Positions 1 to 8,133 of a stretch of DNA of 20,902 nt are shown here, one piece after another (the stretch's first letter is position 1; every line of letters begins with the position of its first letter). The translations under genes were made by a program, and so were the position numbers. Where the stretch lies: positions 1-20,902 of the forward strand of contig JADJJU010000026.1 in NCBI GenBank assembly GCA_016706365.1, read 5' to 3'. The notes under the pieces are model-generated. The model made no database searches and was not told where the DNA came from. It worked only from the letters and a program-made list of their open reading frames with translations. This stretch comes from Saprospiraceae bacterium (GTDB lineage: Bacteria > Bacteroidota > Bacteroidia > Chitinophagales > Saprospiraceae).

Positions 1-247
1 AAGGGCAAAGGTCTTTAATGAAAGAAGGTTTAGTGATCGCGATAGAACCAATGATCAATCTTGGAGTGCAATTTGTATCAGTCAAAGGATGGATGGACGA
101 TTTTTACCAGAGATCGAAAATCCTCCGCCCACTACGAACACACCATCGCAGTAAAGAAAGCTCAGGCTGATATCTTGTTCGATCATACTATTATTGGAAG
201 ATGCAATCAAAAAACTGAATCTGATGGATATTTCAGAGAAAAGATAG
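1..247 (+). CDS. map: Methionine aminopeptidase, C-terminal part (5' truncated, frameshifted)
   Basis: Removes the initiator methionine from nascent proteins in the cytoplasm; a type I metalloaminopeptidase. Only the C-terminal part lies in the window. The frame at 15 reads LMKEGLVIAIEPMINLG, the family motif with the metal-ligand Glu in IEPM. From about 75 another frame gives KDGWTIFTRDRKSSAHYEHT, the segment that precedes the last metal-binding Glu region. A third frame from about 194 reads EDAIKKLNLMDISEKR and stops at 245-247. At least two shifts are therefore needed. If the last shift is not real, the frame would run to 291 and overlap infA. The map-infA-rpmJ-rpsM order is the usual one in Bacteroidota. 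The family assignment is firm; the exact end is not. Confidence 0.85.
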
Positions 248-272
248 ATATTTGCACCCGAAATAAAAAAAT

Positions 273-491
273 ATGGCAAAACAGGATTTAATTAAACAGG
301 ATGGTATTATTGAAGAGGCGTTATCAAACGCTATGTTTAGGGTGAGATTAGAAAATGATCACCAAATTTTGGCGACTATTTCGGGTAAGATGAGGATGAA
401 TTATATAAGAATTCTTCCTGGTGATAAAGTGGCGGTAGAAATGTCCCCATACGATCTATCAAGAGGCAGAATTATTTACAGGTATAAATAA
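273..491 (+). CDS. infA: Translation initiation factor IF-1
   Basis: Small OB-fold protein that binds the A site of the 30S subunit during initiation, together with IF-2 and IF-3. It is an intact 72-residue frame, the normal family length, starting MAKQDLIKQDGIIEEALSNA and containing ATISGKMRMNYIRILPGDKV, the conserved RNA-binding OB-fold core. The start is the only ATG fitting the family N-terminus, 25 bases after the likely map stop. It is one of the few genes in the first 5 kb with no frameshift. Its place between map and rpmJ is typical. Confidence 0.97.
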   Translation: MAKQDLIKQDGIIEEALSNAMFRVRLENDHQILATISGKMRMNYIRILPGDKVAVEMSPYDLSRGRIIYRYK

Positions 492-505
492 CAAGGAAAG
501 AGATC

Positions 506-623
506 ATGAAAGTCAGAGCATCGATTAAGAAAAGGTCTGTAGATTGTAAAATCGTACGCAGAAACGGTAAACTGTACATTTATCAACAAAAAGAACCCGA
601 AGTACAAACAACGTCAGGGTTAA
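506..623 (+). CDS. rpmJ: 50S ribosomal protein L36 (one-base frameshift)
   Basis: Small zinc-ribbon-type protein of the large ribosomal subunit. The frame from ATG 506 reads MKVRASIKKRSVDCKIVRRN, then GKLYI, matching L36. After about position 580 that frame degenerates, while the frame shifted by one base reads INKKNPKYKQRQG and stops at 621-623. That is the exact expected ending, so one T in the ATTT run near 580 is probably surplus. The reconstructed length of 38 residues is normal. The gene lies 14 bases after infA and was too short and broken to show as a single frame. Confidence 0.93.
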
Positions 624-654
624 TATTTTATTGAACTATTAAGTATTATTATAT

Positions 655-1049
655 ATGGCTCGTATTGCTGGTGTTGACTTACCTAGAAATAAAAGAGGTG
701 TAATCGGATTGACTTACATCTACGGTATAGGTAGAACTGTTTCCTCTATGATTTTAGAGCGTGCAGGTATTAGCGAAGATGTGAAAGTTGAAGCTTGGAC
801 AGATGATAATGTAAAAGACATCACCACCATCATCAATGAAGATGTGAAAGTTGAAGGTCAGTTACGCTCTGAAGTTCAGATGAATATTAAGCGTTTAATG
901 CATATTGGTTGGTTACAGAGGTCTCAGATACAGAAAAAGGTCTTCCTTTAAGAGGTCAGAGAACTAAAACCAATGCCAGAACACGTAAAGGAAAACGTAA
1001 GACGGTAGTAAAACAAGAAAAAGCCACTAAACAACCATTAACAAAATAA
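655..1049 (+). CDS. rpsM: 30S ribosomal protein S13 (frameshifted)
   Basis: Small-subunit head protein that contacts 16S rRNA, the P-site tRNA and S19. The first frame reads MARIAGVDLPRNKRGVIGLT and continues through the helix-two-turn-helix region to MNIKRLMHIG at about 918. The family sequence GCYRGLRYRKGLPLRGQRTK can then only be followed by changing frame twice, near 915 and 943. The tail TNARTRKGKRKTVVKQE ends at 1047-1049. The reconstructed length of about 131 residues is normal for Bacteroidota S13. The shifts fall in an essential gene and are probably sequence errors. Confidence 0.94.
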
Positions 1050-1059
1050 GAGTCATATC

Positions 1060-1453
1060 ATGGCTCAAGCAAAGAAAGTAAAGAAGCGCGTAGTTAAAGT
1101 TGAACCTGAGGGTTTGCAGAGATTGAGGCTTACCTTCAATAATATTATTATATCCTTGTGTAACAAGCAAGGTCAGGTGATATCCTCGGTCTTCTGCAGG
1201 TAAGTCTGGATTCACAGAGAAGTTCCTAAAGAATACTCCTCATGCAGCGCAAATTTCTCGCAGCAGATTGTGCCAAAGTAGCACATGATGCTGGCTTGGA
1301 GAGCAGTTGATGTATATGTAAAAGGACCGTGGGTTCAGGAAGAGAAGCAGCCATCAGAGCTATTGATACTTCATAGGTATTAAGGTACTTGTAATCCAAA
1401 GATGTGACCCGGTTCCTCATAATGGATGCCGTCCTAACCGCAGAAGAGTTTAA
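1060..1453 (+). CDS. rpsK: 30S ribosomal protein S11 (multiply frameshifted)
   Basis: Small-subunit platform protein near the mRNA exit and the Shine-Dalgarno helix. It starts MAQAKKVKKRVVKVEPEG at 1060, 10 bases after rpsM. Recognisable pieces in successive frames are TFNNIIISLCNKQGQVIS, SAGKSGF, KNTPHAAQIS, AADCAKVAHDAGL, VKGPGSGREAAIRAIDTS (partly reconstructed) and PVPHNGCRPNRRRV, stopping at 1451-1453. These appear in the correct family order and spacing, so the gene is complete in outline with about four or more single-base shifts. Confidence 0.92.
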
Positions 1454-1478
1454 TTAATAAATCAGGAATAAGTAAGAT

Positions 1479-2097
1479 ATGGCAAGGTATACAGGTCCTG
1501 CTACCAAAAAAAGCTAGAAGTTTTGGAAGGAAGCAATTTACGGATACGATAAAGCTTTTGAAAAGAGAAAGTATCCTCTCGACAGCACGGGATGAATCGT
1601 AAGCGTAAGCAACGTTCTGACTATGCTGGTCAATTGAGCTCAAAGCAAAGCAAAAATATACATACGGCGCGCTCGGAAAGACAATTCCGTCATACTTTCG
1701 AAACTGCCGCAAGAAAAAGTGGGGTTACTGGGGAGGGATTGCTTCAAATGTTGCAAAGCAAGATTAGATAATACTGTATTCAGATTAGGTATTGCACCAC
1801 AAGAAGAGTAAAGCACGCCAACTTGTTTCTCACAAGCATATCACTGTAAATGGTATTGTTACCAACATTCCTTCTACCAAATGAGAAATGGTGATGTAGC
1901 TGAGCGCGTGGCAAAATCACCCGCTAATTTTCTGTGTGTGAAAGGAAAATGTTGCCAAGAAAACTGACGTTCGCAAGTTCGCATGGCTGCAGTGGAATCC
2001 TGACAAGTATGAAGGTAATTTCTTCACAATATCCTTCAAGGGACTGTGATTCCTGAGAAAATCAATGAGCAACTTATTGTCGAATTGTACTTAAGTA
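1479..2097 (+). CDS. rpsD: 30S ribosomal protein S4 (multiply frameshifted)
   Basis: Primary 16S rRNA-binding protein that nucleates assembly of the small-subunit body; in some bacteria it also represses its own operon. It starts MARYTGPATKKARSFGR. Further family segments appear in other frames: YGALGKTIPSYF-like debris of the RQFR region near 1675, RLDNTVFRLGIAP-like sequence near 1765, ARQLVSHKHITVNG near 1820, WLQWNPDKYEGNF near 1990, and VIPEKINEQLIVELY near 2050-2090. The natural ending is VELYSK, so the stop is placed at about 2097 by analogy; no clean stop is visible. Total span and segment order match a normal S4 of about 200 residues. Confidence 0.9.
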
Positions 2098-2106
2098 TCT
2101 TTTCAT

Positions 2107-2136
2107 TTTTGACAACTGATTTTTCAGTTGTCAAAA
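2107..2136 (+). terminator. Perfect 13-bp hairpin between rpsD and rpoA
   Basis: TTTTGACAACTGA at 2107-2119 is exactly mirrored by TCAGTTGTCAAAA at 2124-2136 around a TTTT loop. A short run GTGTTTTTATAG follows. It lies between the end of rpsD and the rpoA start at 2189. The stem is perfect even though the surrounding genes are full of indels. It could be a weak terminator, an attenuator setting the rpsD:rpoA ratio, or an RNA processing or stability element. The T-tract after the stem is short, so full termination is doubtful. Confidence 0.5.
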
Positions 2137-2188
2137 GTGTTTTTATAGTATTGCATTTTAGCTTTCTTTTCATCAAGAATATTTTCAA

Positions 2189-3201
2189 ATGAGTATATTA
2201 CATTTCCAAAACCTGACAAAATTCTTCTTCGCAAAGCAAATGACTTTGAGGGAGTTTTTGAGTTTAAACCACTTGAGCCTCGTTTTGGCCAGACGGTTGG
2301 TAATTCCTTGGAGAAGGGTTTTATTATCTTCACTTGAAGGTTATGATCTCTCTGCAGTGCGTATAGCAGGTGTGGATCATGAGTTCTCTTACAATCAAAG
2401 GAGTTGTGGAAGACGGGGTTGAAATTATCCTGAATCTTACAAAATCAGATTAAAACAGCATCTTTGTCTGATGAAGCATTTGGCTGAAGAAAGATCTATA
2501 TCACCATCCGCGGGAAAGAGACTTTTACTGCAGGTGATATCGAAGAAAGACACTAATGTTTTCAAAGTGATGAACCCCGGAGCAGTTAATCTGCACTATG
2601 GAACCATCTGTGAATTCTAGAAATGGAATTGACTGTGACTAAAGGTCGTGGGTTATGTTCCTGCTGATGAAAACCTTCCGAAGGATGCAACTCAATTGGA
2701 GTAATTCCTGCTGATGCGATATATACTCCAATTAAAAATGTTGTTTATCAAGTGTCAAACACTCGTGTTGGTCACAAAGAACTTGACTACGAAATGTTGA
2801 CTATTGAGGTAAAGACTGGATAGAACTATACATCCGGAGCAGGCAATCAAAGAAGCTTCTGTATTTTGATTCAACATCTCATGTTGATCACAGACGAGAA
2901 TATTACTTTCGATGATGCATCCAGAAGTCAGGATACAGTTGACGAGCATATCCTTCACATGAGAAAGCTTCTAAGACTTCTTGGAAGATTCGGATCTTTC
3001 TTGTTCCAGCATACAACCGTCTGAAAGCCGCCAAGATTAATTCCCCTTGCTGAACTGGTACAATATGAGACTCATGTCTTATTGAAATTCAGAAACTTTT
3101 GGTAAGAAGTCTTTAGTGGAAATTGAAGAACTATTGCAGACCAAAGGATTAAACTTGGTATGGATCTCACCAAGCACAAACTAGACGTAGTAACAATCTA
3201 A
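2189..3201 (+). CDS. rpoA: DNA-directed RNA polymerase alpha subunit (multiply frameshifted)
   Basis: Alpha subunit of RNA polymerase: the N-terminal domain dimerises and assembles beta and beta-prime, and the C-terminal domain binds UP elements and activators. The start MSILHFQ at 2189 fits the family. Seen in order across frames: FEFKPLEPRFGQTVGNSL near 2250, RRVLLSSLEGYDLSAVRIAG from 2318, VDHEFS, KGRGYVPADE near 2645, YTPIKNV near 2725, and the C-terminal helix-hairpin-helix segment (DLSVRAYNCLKAAKI near 3010; FRNFGKKSLVEIEELL near 3090). It ends GMDLTKHKLDVVTI at 3199-3201. A span of about 337 codons is normal. Many single-base shifts, probably errors. Confidence 0.94.
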
Positions 3202-3289
3202 CTTAATAAGTTAGTTCAATAATTTTAAACCATTATTAACTCCTCGGCAGCTGAAAAGCTTTCCGGTGATACAGTTAAAACCAATTGTT

Positions 3290-4128
3290 ATGAGACATGC
3301 GATAAGGTTAACAACCTCGGATTAAAAGAAGGTACACAGAGTAGCACTTTTGAAAATATGTCCATTACTTTGACTACTCACAAGAGAAGAAACACAATAA
3401 AGGAACGAAAGCTTTGCGTTTACACATTGAACCATTGATTTCTAAATTAAAGTAAATACTACCCACTCTCGCAGAGTTGTGTTTAGTTATTTGCTAAAAT
3501 AAAGATTTATGGAATGAATTGTTCTGTTACTCTAGCTGAGAAAGTCGCTTCACGTCCCGGTGGATATAAGTGAGTCATTCGCACAGGATTCCGTAGAAGA
3601 CGGATTCAGACATGGCTATCACAGAATGGCTGACTTTAATCTTGAGTACAGCGGTTCTGATTCTCCGGCTTCTAAGAAATTCGAACGTTCAAGAAGAGGT
3701 AAATCTGCTAAGAAAACAACTGGAGCATCTGAAGGAGCACAGCAGCAGCAACTAAAGCAGCAGGAAAAGCTGAAAGCTAAAGTATTGCCTGAGCAGGAAG
3801 TTGATAAGCAGCAGTAACGCTTGGATCAGGTACTCCCTAACAAATACTTAAGGCACAGGAATTAGCTGTTGAAGAAGTTCCTGCTGTAGTTGAATCACCT
3901 GAAGCAGCAGTAATTGTGGATTGAAATGCACCTGTAGCTGAAGCGCAAGAAGTAGCTACAGAAGAAGTAGCTGTAGAAGAAGTCCCCTGTTGCAGTTGCA
4001 GCGTCAGTGCCATTGCCGAGCAGGAAGCGCATGATGAGGCATCGGTAACCCTGTTGAGTTCAGGTTCCTCCTACAAATACCGATACTCAGGAAGAAGAAT
4101 ACTTTTTCCCGACATACGAAATTATTAA
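3290..4128 (+). CDS. rplQ: 50S ribosomal protein L17 with long acidic/Ala-rich tail (frameshifted)
   Basis: Large-subunit protein near the exit tunnel. It starts at ATG 3290 with MRH, then DKVNNLGLK. Family segments follow in shifting frames: TTHKR near 3380, KALRLHIEPLISKLK near 3410-3450, THSRRVVFSYL near 3465, EKVASRPGGYTRVIR-like sequence near 3540-3580, and SPASKKFERSRRGKSAKKTT from 3663. After about 3730 comes a low-complexity tail rich in Ala, Val, Glu and Pro (AVEEVPAVVESPEAAV; EEVAVEEVPVAVAAS), over 100 codons. Lysine- and acid-rich L17 tails are usual in Bacteroidota, but this is on the long side. The stop is uncertain; the TAA at 4126-4128, touching the terminator stem, is one candidate. 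Confidence 0.88.
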
Positions 4129-4161
4129 GTCCACCTTCGGGTGGACTTTTTTTTTTTTTTT
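4127..4161 (+). terminator. Rho-independent terminator of the ribosomal/alpha operon
   Basis: AAGTCCACC (4127-4135) pairs perfectly with GGTGGACTT (4140-4148) around a TTCG tetraloop and runs into an uninterrupted T-tract to 4161. This is a textbook intrinsic terminator on the plus strand, directly after rplQ. It marks the end of the ribosomal transcription unit and separates it from carA. Confidence 0.95.
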
Positions 4162-4238
4162 ATGTGATTAGGTGGCAGACTCCGAATGATTTCACCCTGA
4201 AACACTATATTTCCATCCAGAAAAACATCCCCGCCAAC

Positions 4239-5352
4239 ATGGCACTTCAGCAAAACCGCTATTCTTCTATTGGAAGATGGTACTATGGCAAAGTCTTAGT
4301 ATCGGCAAACAAGGCACAACTACTGGCGAAAACTGTTTCAACACAGGTATGACCGACATCAGAAATTTACATTGATCCATCTTATTTTGCCAGATCAAGT
4401 GGCCAAGTACGAACGCTCAGTTAGGTGATTCTGGGATTCGTGAAGAAGAGTCTGAGTCCAATGTCACAAAACTTTTGCCGGCCGGGTATGCAAAAACTTT
4501 AATGTCCATTTTTCCAGACAGATGGCTGGCTTATCTATTCAGGAGCATCTTCGAGAATCCATTGTCGGAATATCTGATGTGTGGATAACAGAGAAACTGC
4601 CGTGAAGTTACCGAGGCAGAAAAGAGCGATGAATGCCATAATAAGTTCTGGAATTTGTTGATAAAATCTGAGCTTGCGAAGCAATTAAAAATGTGTCCAT
4701 CAATGGATGGGTTGGAATTGGCCTCCATGGTTTCAACCAAAGCGGCTTATTTTTTGGAGAAAGTGGTGGGAATAAAAAGAGAAGCGGTCCATTACAGTGG
4801 TGGAAGTAGATGATTCTAAGGTCATTGGCACAAAGAGGATGTTATCTTCAGGTCTTTCCAGCGACCACAGTAACTATATATGAAAGAGATGTATGGCATG
4901 GAATCCTGACGGTGTTTTCCCTATCTAATGGCCCGGGAGATCCCCGAGCAATGTCCTATGCGATAGAACCGGACAAAAAGTTTTGACATTAAAGATTCCC
5001 GCTTTTCGATTTGTCTGGGGATCAGTTGTTGGCCCTGGCTCTGGGCAACCTGACCGACAGAAAAATGCATTATGGGCATAGAGGGTTAACCATCCAGTTA
5101 TAAATAAACTCTCAGGGAAAATGTGAAACAACAAGTCAGAAGTCCATGGTTTTGTGTCGATACTCGAGTCAGCTAAGGAGTAAAACGGATATCATAGAAA
5201 TTACTCGCGCCAATCTCAATGACCAAAGTATAGAAGGTTTCAGAATGCGTAATGGACAGGCATTTTCAGTGCAATATCATCCTGAAGCTGCAACCGTGAC
5301 CACAGGATGCCCGTGTATTTATTTGACGATTTTTGTAACTATGACGAATTAA
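4239..5352 (+). CDS. carA: Carbamoyl-phosphate synthase small (glutaminase) subunit (frameshifted)
   Basis: Class I glutamine amidotransferase subunit that releases ammonia from glutamine for the large subunit CarB, feeding pyrimidine and arginine synthesis. Pieces in several frames, in family order: AILLLEDGTMAKS near 4260, TTTGENCFNTGMTD near 4318, SMDGLELASMVSTK near 4700, LSNGPGDPRAMSYAIE near 4922, the nucleophile region ICLG with Cys codon at 5012-5014, LNDQSIEGFRMRNGQAFSVQ from 5217, and HPE (His codon 5278-5280) for the other two triad residues. It ends in LFDDF, normal for the family. The start at 4239 is the best fit but is not certain. The last clear frame runs on into eno without a stop, while the neighbouring frame stops at 5350-5352; a one-base error probably hides the true stop. 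CarB is not in the window. Confidence 0.9.
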
Positions 5353-5366
5353 ATTATAATCTTAAT

Positions 5367-6650
5367 ATGAGCGCGATCATTGACATACTCGCAAGAGAAA
5401 TACTTGATTCTAGAGGAAACCCAACAGTGGAAGTGGAAGTAACTACTGAGAATCTGATAGTTGGGAGAGCAGCTGTTCCTTCCGGAGCATCTACCGGAAA
5501 ACATGAGGCTGTTGAATTGAGAGATAATGACCCTCTCAGATATCTGGGCAAGGGTGTGCTCAATGCCTGCAAAAACATTGAAGAAGTATTGCGCGATGAA
5601 CTGATTGGTGTAAGTGTTTTTGACCAGCGATATATTGATAATATCATGATCGAGGCAGATGGGACTCACAATAAGAATAAATTGGGAGCGAACGCAATAT
5701 TGGGTGTATCTATGGCTGCGGCAAAAGCTGCTGCCCTGGAGTTGAAACAACCATTGTACAGATACATTGGTGGCGTGAATGCGCATGTATTGCCGGTGCC
5801 CATGATGAATATCCTGAATGGGGGATCTCATGCGGACAACTCTATAGATTTTCAGGAATTCATGATCATGCCGGTAGGAGCTGAGCTCTTTTCAGAATCA
5901 CTTAGAATGGGCGCTGAAGTGTTCCATCATTTGAAGTCTGTTTTGAAAAAAAGAGGATACTCTACCAATGTTGGCGATGAAGGTGGATTTGCTCCTAATA
6001 TCAAATCTAATGATGAGGCAATCCAAATAGTATTGGAAGCAATTGAAAAGGCCGGATACAGACCGGGTGAAGATATAATGATTGCAATGGATGCGGCTGC
6101 TTCAGAATTCTATCTGGAGGATGAGAAGGTTTACCATTTCCATAAGTCAAGCGGCGATAAGCTTACCTCTGCTCAACTAGTTTCTTTCTGGGAAGAATGG
6201 GTTAATAAATATCCAATTTTTTCAATTGAAGACGGACTTTATGAAGATGACTGGGCGGGCTGGAAAGAAATGACTACAAGACTTTCTAGTAAAATTCAGA
6301 TCGTTGGAGACGATCTTTTTGTGACCAACACTAAAAGACTTCAACGGGGAATCGATGAAGGAGTGGCAAACTCTATACTGGTGAAAGTGAATCAAATCGG
6401 ATCTATTTCAGAAACCATAGATACTGTTGCATTAGCAACCCGTCACAGCTATACATCAGTGATGAGTCATAGAAGCGGAGAGACAGAAGATACTACAATT
6501 GCGGAGCTGGCAGTTGCATTGAATACAGGCCAGATCAAAACCGGATCTGCTTCACGTTCTGACAGGATTGCTAAATACAATCAATTAATCAGAATTGAAC
6601 AAGAATTGGGCGCAGAAGGAGTATTCCCCGGCAGGGCGATTTTAGGTTGA
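5367..6650 (+). CDS. eno: Enolase (phosphopyruvate hydratase)
   Basis: Interconverts 2-phosphoglycerate and phosphoenolpyruvate in glycolysis and gluconeogenesis, using Mg2+. It is an intact frame of 427 residues, the usual length. Start MSAIIDILAREILDSRGNPT at 5367; the frame stays open upstream into carA, so ATG 5367 was chosen by family alignment. Expected active-site residues are all present: the mobile loop GGSHADNSIDFQEF (His155), Glu205 in NVGDEGGFAP, metal ligands Asp242, Glu288 (SIEDG) and Asp315 (VGDDLF), and Lys340 in the signature LVKVNQIGSISET. It follows carA after 14 bases at most, an arrangement common in Bacteroidota, and has an A/T-rich upstream stretch with no Shine-Dalgarno. 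Confidence 0.98.
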   Translation: MSAIIDILAREILDSRGNPTVEVEVTTENLIVGRAAVPSGASTGKHEAVELRDNDPLRYLGKGVLNACKNIEEVLRDELIGVSVFDQRYIDNIMIEADGTHNKNKLGANAILGVSMAAAKAAALELKQPLYRYIGGVNAHVLPVPMMNILNGGSHADNSIDFQEFMIMPVGAELFSESLRMGAEVFHHLKSVLKKRGYSTNVGDEGGFAPNIKSNDEAIQIVLEAIEKAGYRPGEDIMIAMDAAASEFYLEDEKVYHFHKSSGDKLTSAQLVSFWEEWVNKYPIFSIEDGLYEDDWAGWKEMTTRLSSKIQIVGDDLFVTNTKRLQRGIDEGVANSILVKVNQIGSISETIDTVALATRHSYTSVMSHRSGETEDTTIAELAVALNTGQIKTGSASRSDRIAKYNQLIRIEQELGAEGVFPGRAILG

Positions 6651-6788
6651 TTTTTGATAAATGCCTGAATGGCAGTTATTCACAAAGGTGGATAATATTT
6701 ATATATTATAAAAATATGTAATATGTAACGCTGTTTGTATTGTAAAATGCACTTTCTGTGCTATTTTTACATTACAAATAATCGTAAT

Positions 6789-7112
6789 ATGATAAAAGCG
6801 TTACAAATTAAATTAGGAAAGTGGAAAGCAAGATTTCCGGAAGCACTCAAGAGTAAATACATATTACTATTGTTAGTGTTTTTTGGATGGATGCTATTTT
6901 TTGATAAGCATAGCTTTTACACTCAATTTCAGCTGTATATGACAGAGTACACATTAGAAAAAGACAAGGTCAACTACGCTGGAATGATTACTGATGCAAA
7001 AAATGAACGGCAAAACCTTGAGCGATACAAAGAAAAGTTTGCCAGAGAGAAATACTTTATACAGAAGAAAAATGAAGATGTCTTCATTATAGTACGAGAA
7101 CAAAAACAATAG
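6789..7112 (+). CDS. FtsB/DivIC-family septum formation initiator
   Basis: A 107-residue bitopic membrane protein. Residues 1-23 are basic and cytoplasmic, 24-39 (YILLLLVFFGWMLFF) form one membrane helix, then comes a charged stretch predicted to be coiled coil (about 48-85), and finally FAREKYFIQKKNEDVFII. That last motif is typical of the Bacteroidota FtsB/DivIC group, which forms a complex with FtsL and FtsQ/DivIB at the division septum. The open frame extends upstream only through a non-ATG codon, so ATG 6789 is the start. It lies 6 bases before sucD, so the two are probably co-transcribed. No symbol is given because FtsB and DivIC cannot be told apart here. Confidence 0.88.
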   Translation: MIKALQIKLGKWKARFPEALKSKYILLLLVFFGWMLFFDKHSFYTQFQLYMTEYTLEKDKVNYAGMITDAKNERQNLERYKEKFAREKYFIQKKNEDVFIIVREQKQ

Positions 7113-7118
7113 ATTAAC

Positions 7119-7994
7119 ATGTCAGTTTTAGTGAACAAGGCTTCAAGAATTATAGTACAAGGATTTACAGGAAAGGAAGGAACATTTCATGCCGGTCAGA
7201 TGATTGAATATGGCACGAATGTAGTGGGTGGTGTGACTCCCGGTAAAGGAGGAGTTAGCCACCTTGAGAGGCCCGTTTTCAATACAGTTTATGATGCTGT
7301 GCAGAAAGAAGGAGCAGATGTTTCAATCATTTTTGTTCCGCCGGCTTTCGGTGCTGACGCCATTATGGAAGCTGCAGAAGCGGGAGTGAAAGTCATCGTT
7401 TGTATCACTGAAGGAATTCCTGTTCAGGATATGGTGAAAGTAAAATCTTATATCAGCCAGTTTGATTGCCGCTTAATTGGACCAAATTGTCCTGGCATTA
7501 TTACACCTGACGAAGCTAAAGTTGGAATTATGCCAGGGTTCATCCATCGCAAAGGAACCATTGGTATTGTGTCCCGTTCAGGCACATTGACATATGAAGC
7601 TGTGGATCAGGTAACAAAGGCAGGATTAGGTCAATCTACTTGTATAGGAATTGGAGGTGATCCTATTGTTGGTACCTCTACGCAAGAAGCGGTACGATTA
7701 TTGATGGAAGACCCGGATACGGAAGGAATTGTGATGATTGGTGAGATTGGAGGAAATATGGAAGCAGATGCTGCCTACTGGATTAAGGAACATGGTACTA
7801 AACCGGTTGTTGGATTCATTGCGGGTCAGACTGCACCAAAAGGAAGAAAAATGGGCCACGCTGGTGCAATCATCGGAGGAGAAGATGATACTGCAGAAGC
7901 AAAAATGCGGATCATGGAAGCTTGCGGAATCCTCACAGTAAGATCTCCGGCTGAGATTGGAGCAATGATGAGATCTGCGGTCCAACCAAACTAG
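7119..7994 (+). CDS. sucD: Succinate-CoA ligase (ADP-forming), alpha subunit
   Basis: Alpha subunit of the TCA-cycle enzyme that converts succinyl-CoA to succinate with substrate-level phosphorylation; it pairs with SucB, absent here. It is intact, 291 residues, the normal length. The CoA-binding Rossmann domain opens with IIVQGFTGKEGTFHAGQMIE (residues 11-30). GPNCPGIITP (121-130) and GIVSRSGTLTYE (149-160) follow. The catalytic phosphohistidine is His247 in KMGHAGAIIGG. Start at ATG 7119, 6 bases after the ftsB-like gene. A terminator follows 38 bases downstream. No irregularity seen. Confidence 0.98.
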   Translation: MSVLVNKASRIIVQGFTGKEGTFHAGQMIEYGTNVVGGVTPGKGGVSHLERPVFNTVYDAVQKEGADVSIIFVPPAFGADAIMEAAEAGVKVIVCITEGIPVQDMVKVKSYISQFDCRLIGPNCPGIITPDEAKVGIMPGFIHRKGTIGIVSRSGTLTYEAVDQVTKAGLGQSTCIGIGGDPIVGTSTQEAVRLLMEDPDTEGIVMIGEIGGNMEADAAYWIKEHGTKPVVGFIAGQTAPKGRKMGHAGAIIGGEDDTAEAKMRIMEACGILTVRSPAEIGAMMRSAVQPN

Positions 7995-8032
7995 TATGGA
8001 TTCTCTCGAACATATTTTATGTCGAATGAAGG

Positions 8033-8063
8033 AAGGCTCACCGAAAGGGGAGCCTTTTTTTTT
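8033..8063 (+). terminator. Rho-independent terminator after sucD
   Basis: AAGGCTC (8033-8039) pairs with GAGCCTT (8050-8056). The inner part closes as CC/GG around a GAAA (GNRA) tetraloop with one A-G mismatch. The T-run extends to 8063. Position and form fit the end of the carA/eno-ftsB-sucD block on the plus strand. Confidence 0.93.
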
Positions 8064-8133
8064 AGATATAAGATATAAGATATAAGATGACGATGCTGGG
8101 GTGAATTATGAGTTATGAATTATGAATTATGAG
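8064..8133. repeat. Short tandem repeats (AGATATA units, then GAATTATGA-like units)
   Basis: Three head-to-tail copies of AGATATA followed by AGATGA occupy 8064-8090. From about 8103 to 8133 comes a tandem of GAATTATGA/GTTATGA-like units. The same 27-base AGATATA block recurs unchanged at 19151-19177, also next to GAATTATGA units. Neither copy is in a gene. This is a dispersed intergenic repeat family of this genome. Confidence 0.85.

Noticed and set aside
506..623. rpmJ as a pseudogene or alternative zinc-free form
   Set aside because: A single surplus T restores the exact family ending, so an error is simpler than a functional change.
3736..3816. Poly-Gln tract (QQQQ, LKQQEK) in the L17 tail
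   Set aside because: The neighbouring frame reads AAATKAAGKAE, typical of L17 tails; the Gln reading is a frameshift product.
5349..5831. 160-residue open frame on the minus strand
   Set aside because: Lies entirely antisense to the intact enolase gene, is rich in Cys/His/Ser in a random way and shows no family motif.
6651..6788. Terminator after eno (TGCC..GGCA near 6661)
   Set aside because: The stem is only about four base pairs and no T-tract follows.
8064..8133. CRISPR array
   Set aside because: The units are directly adjacent 7-9 base tandems with no unique spacers and no cas genes nearby.
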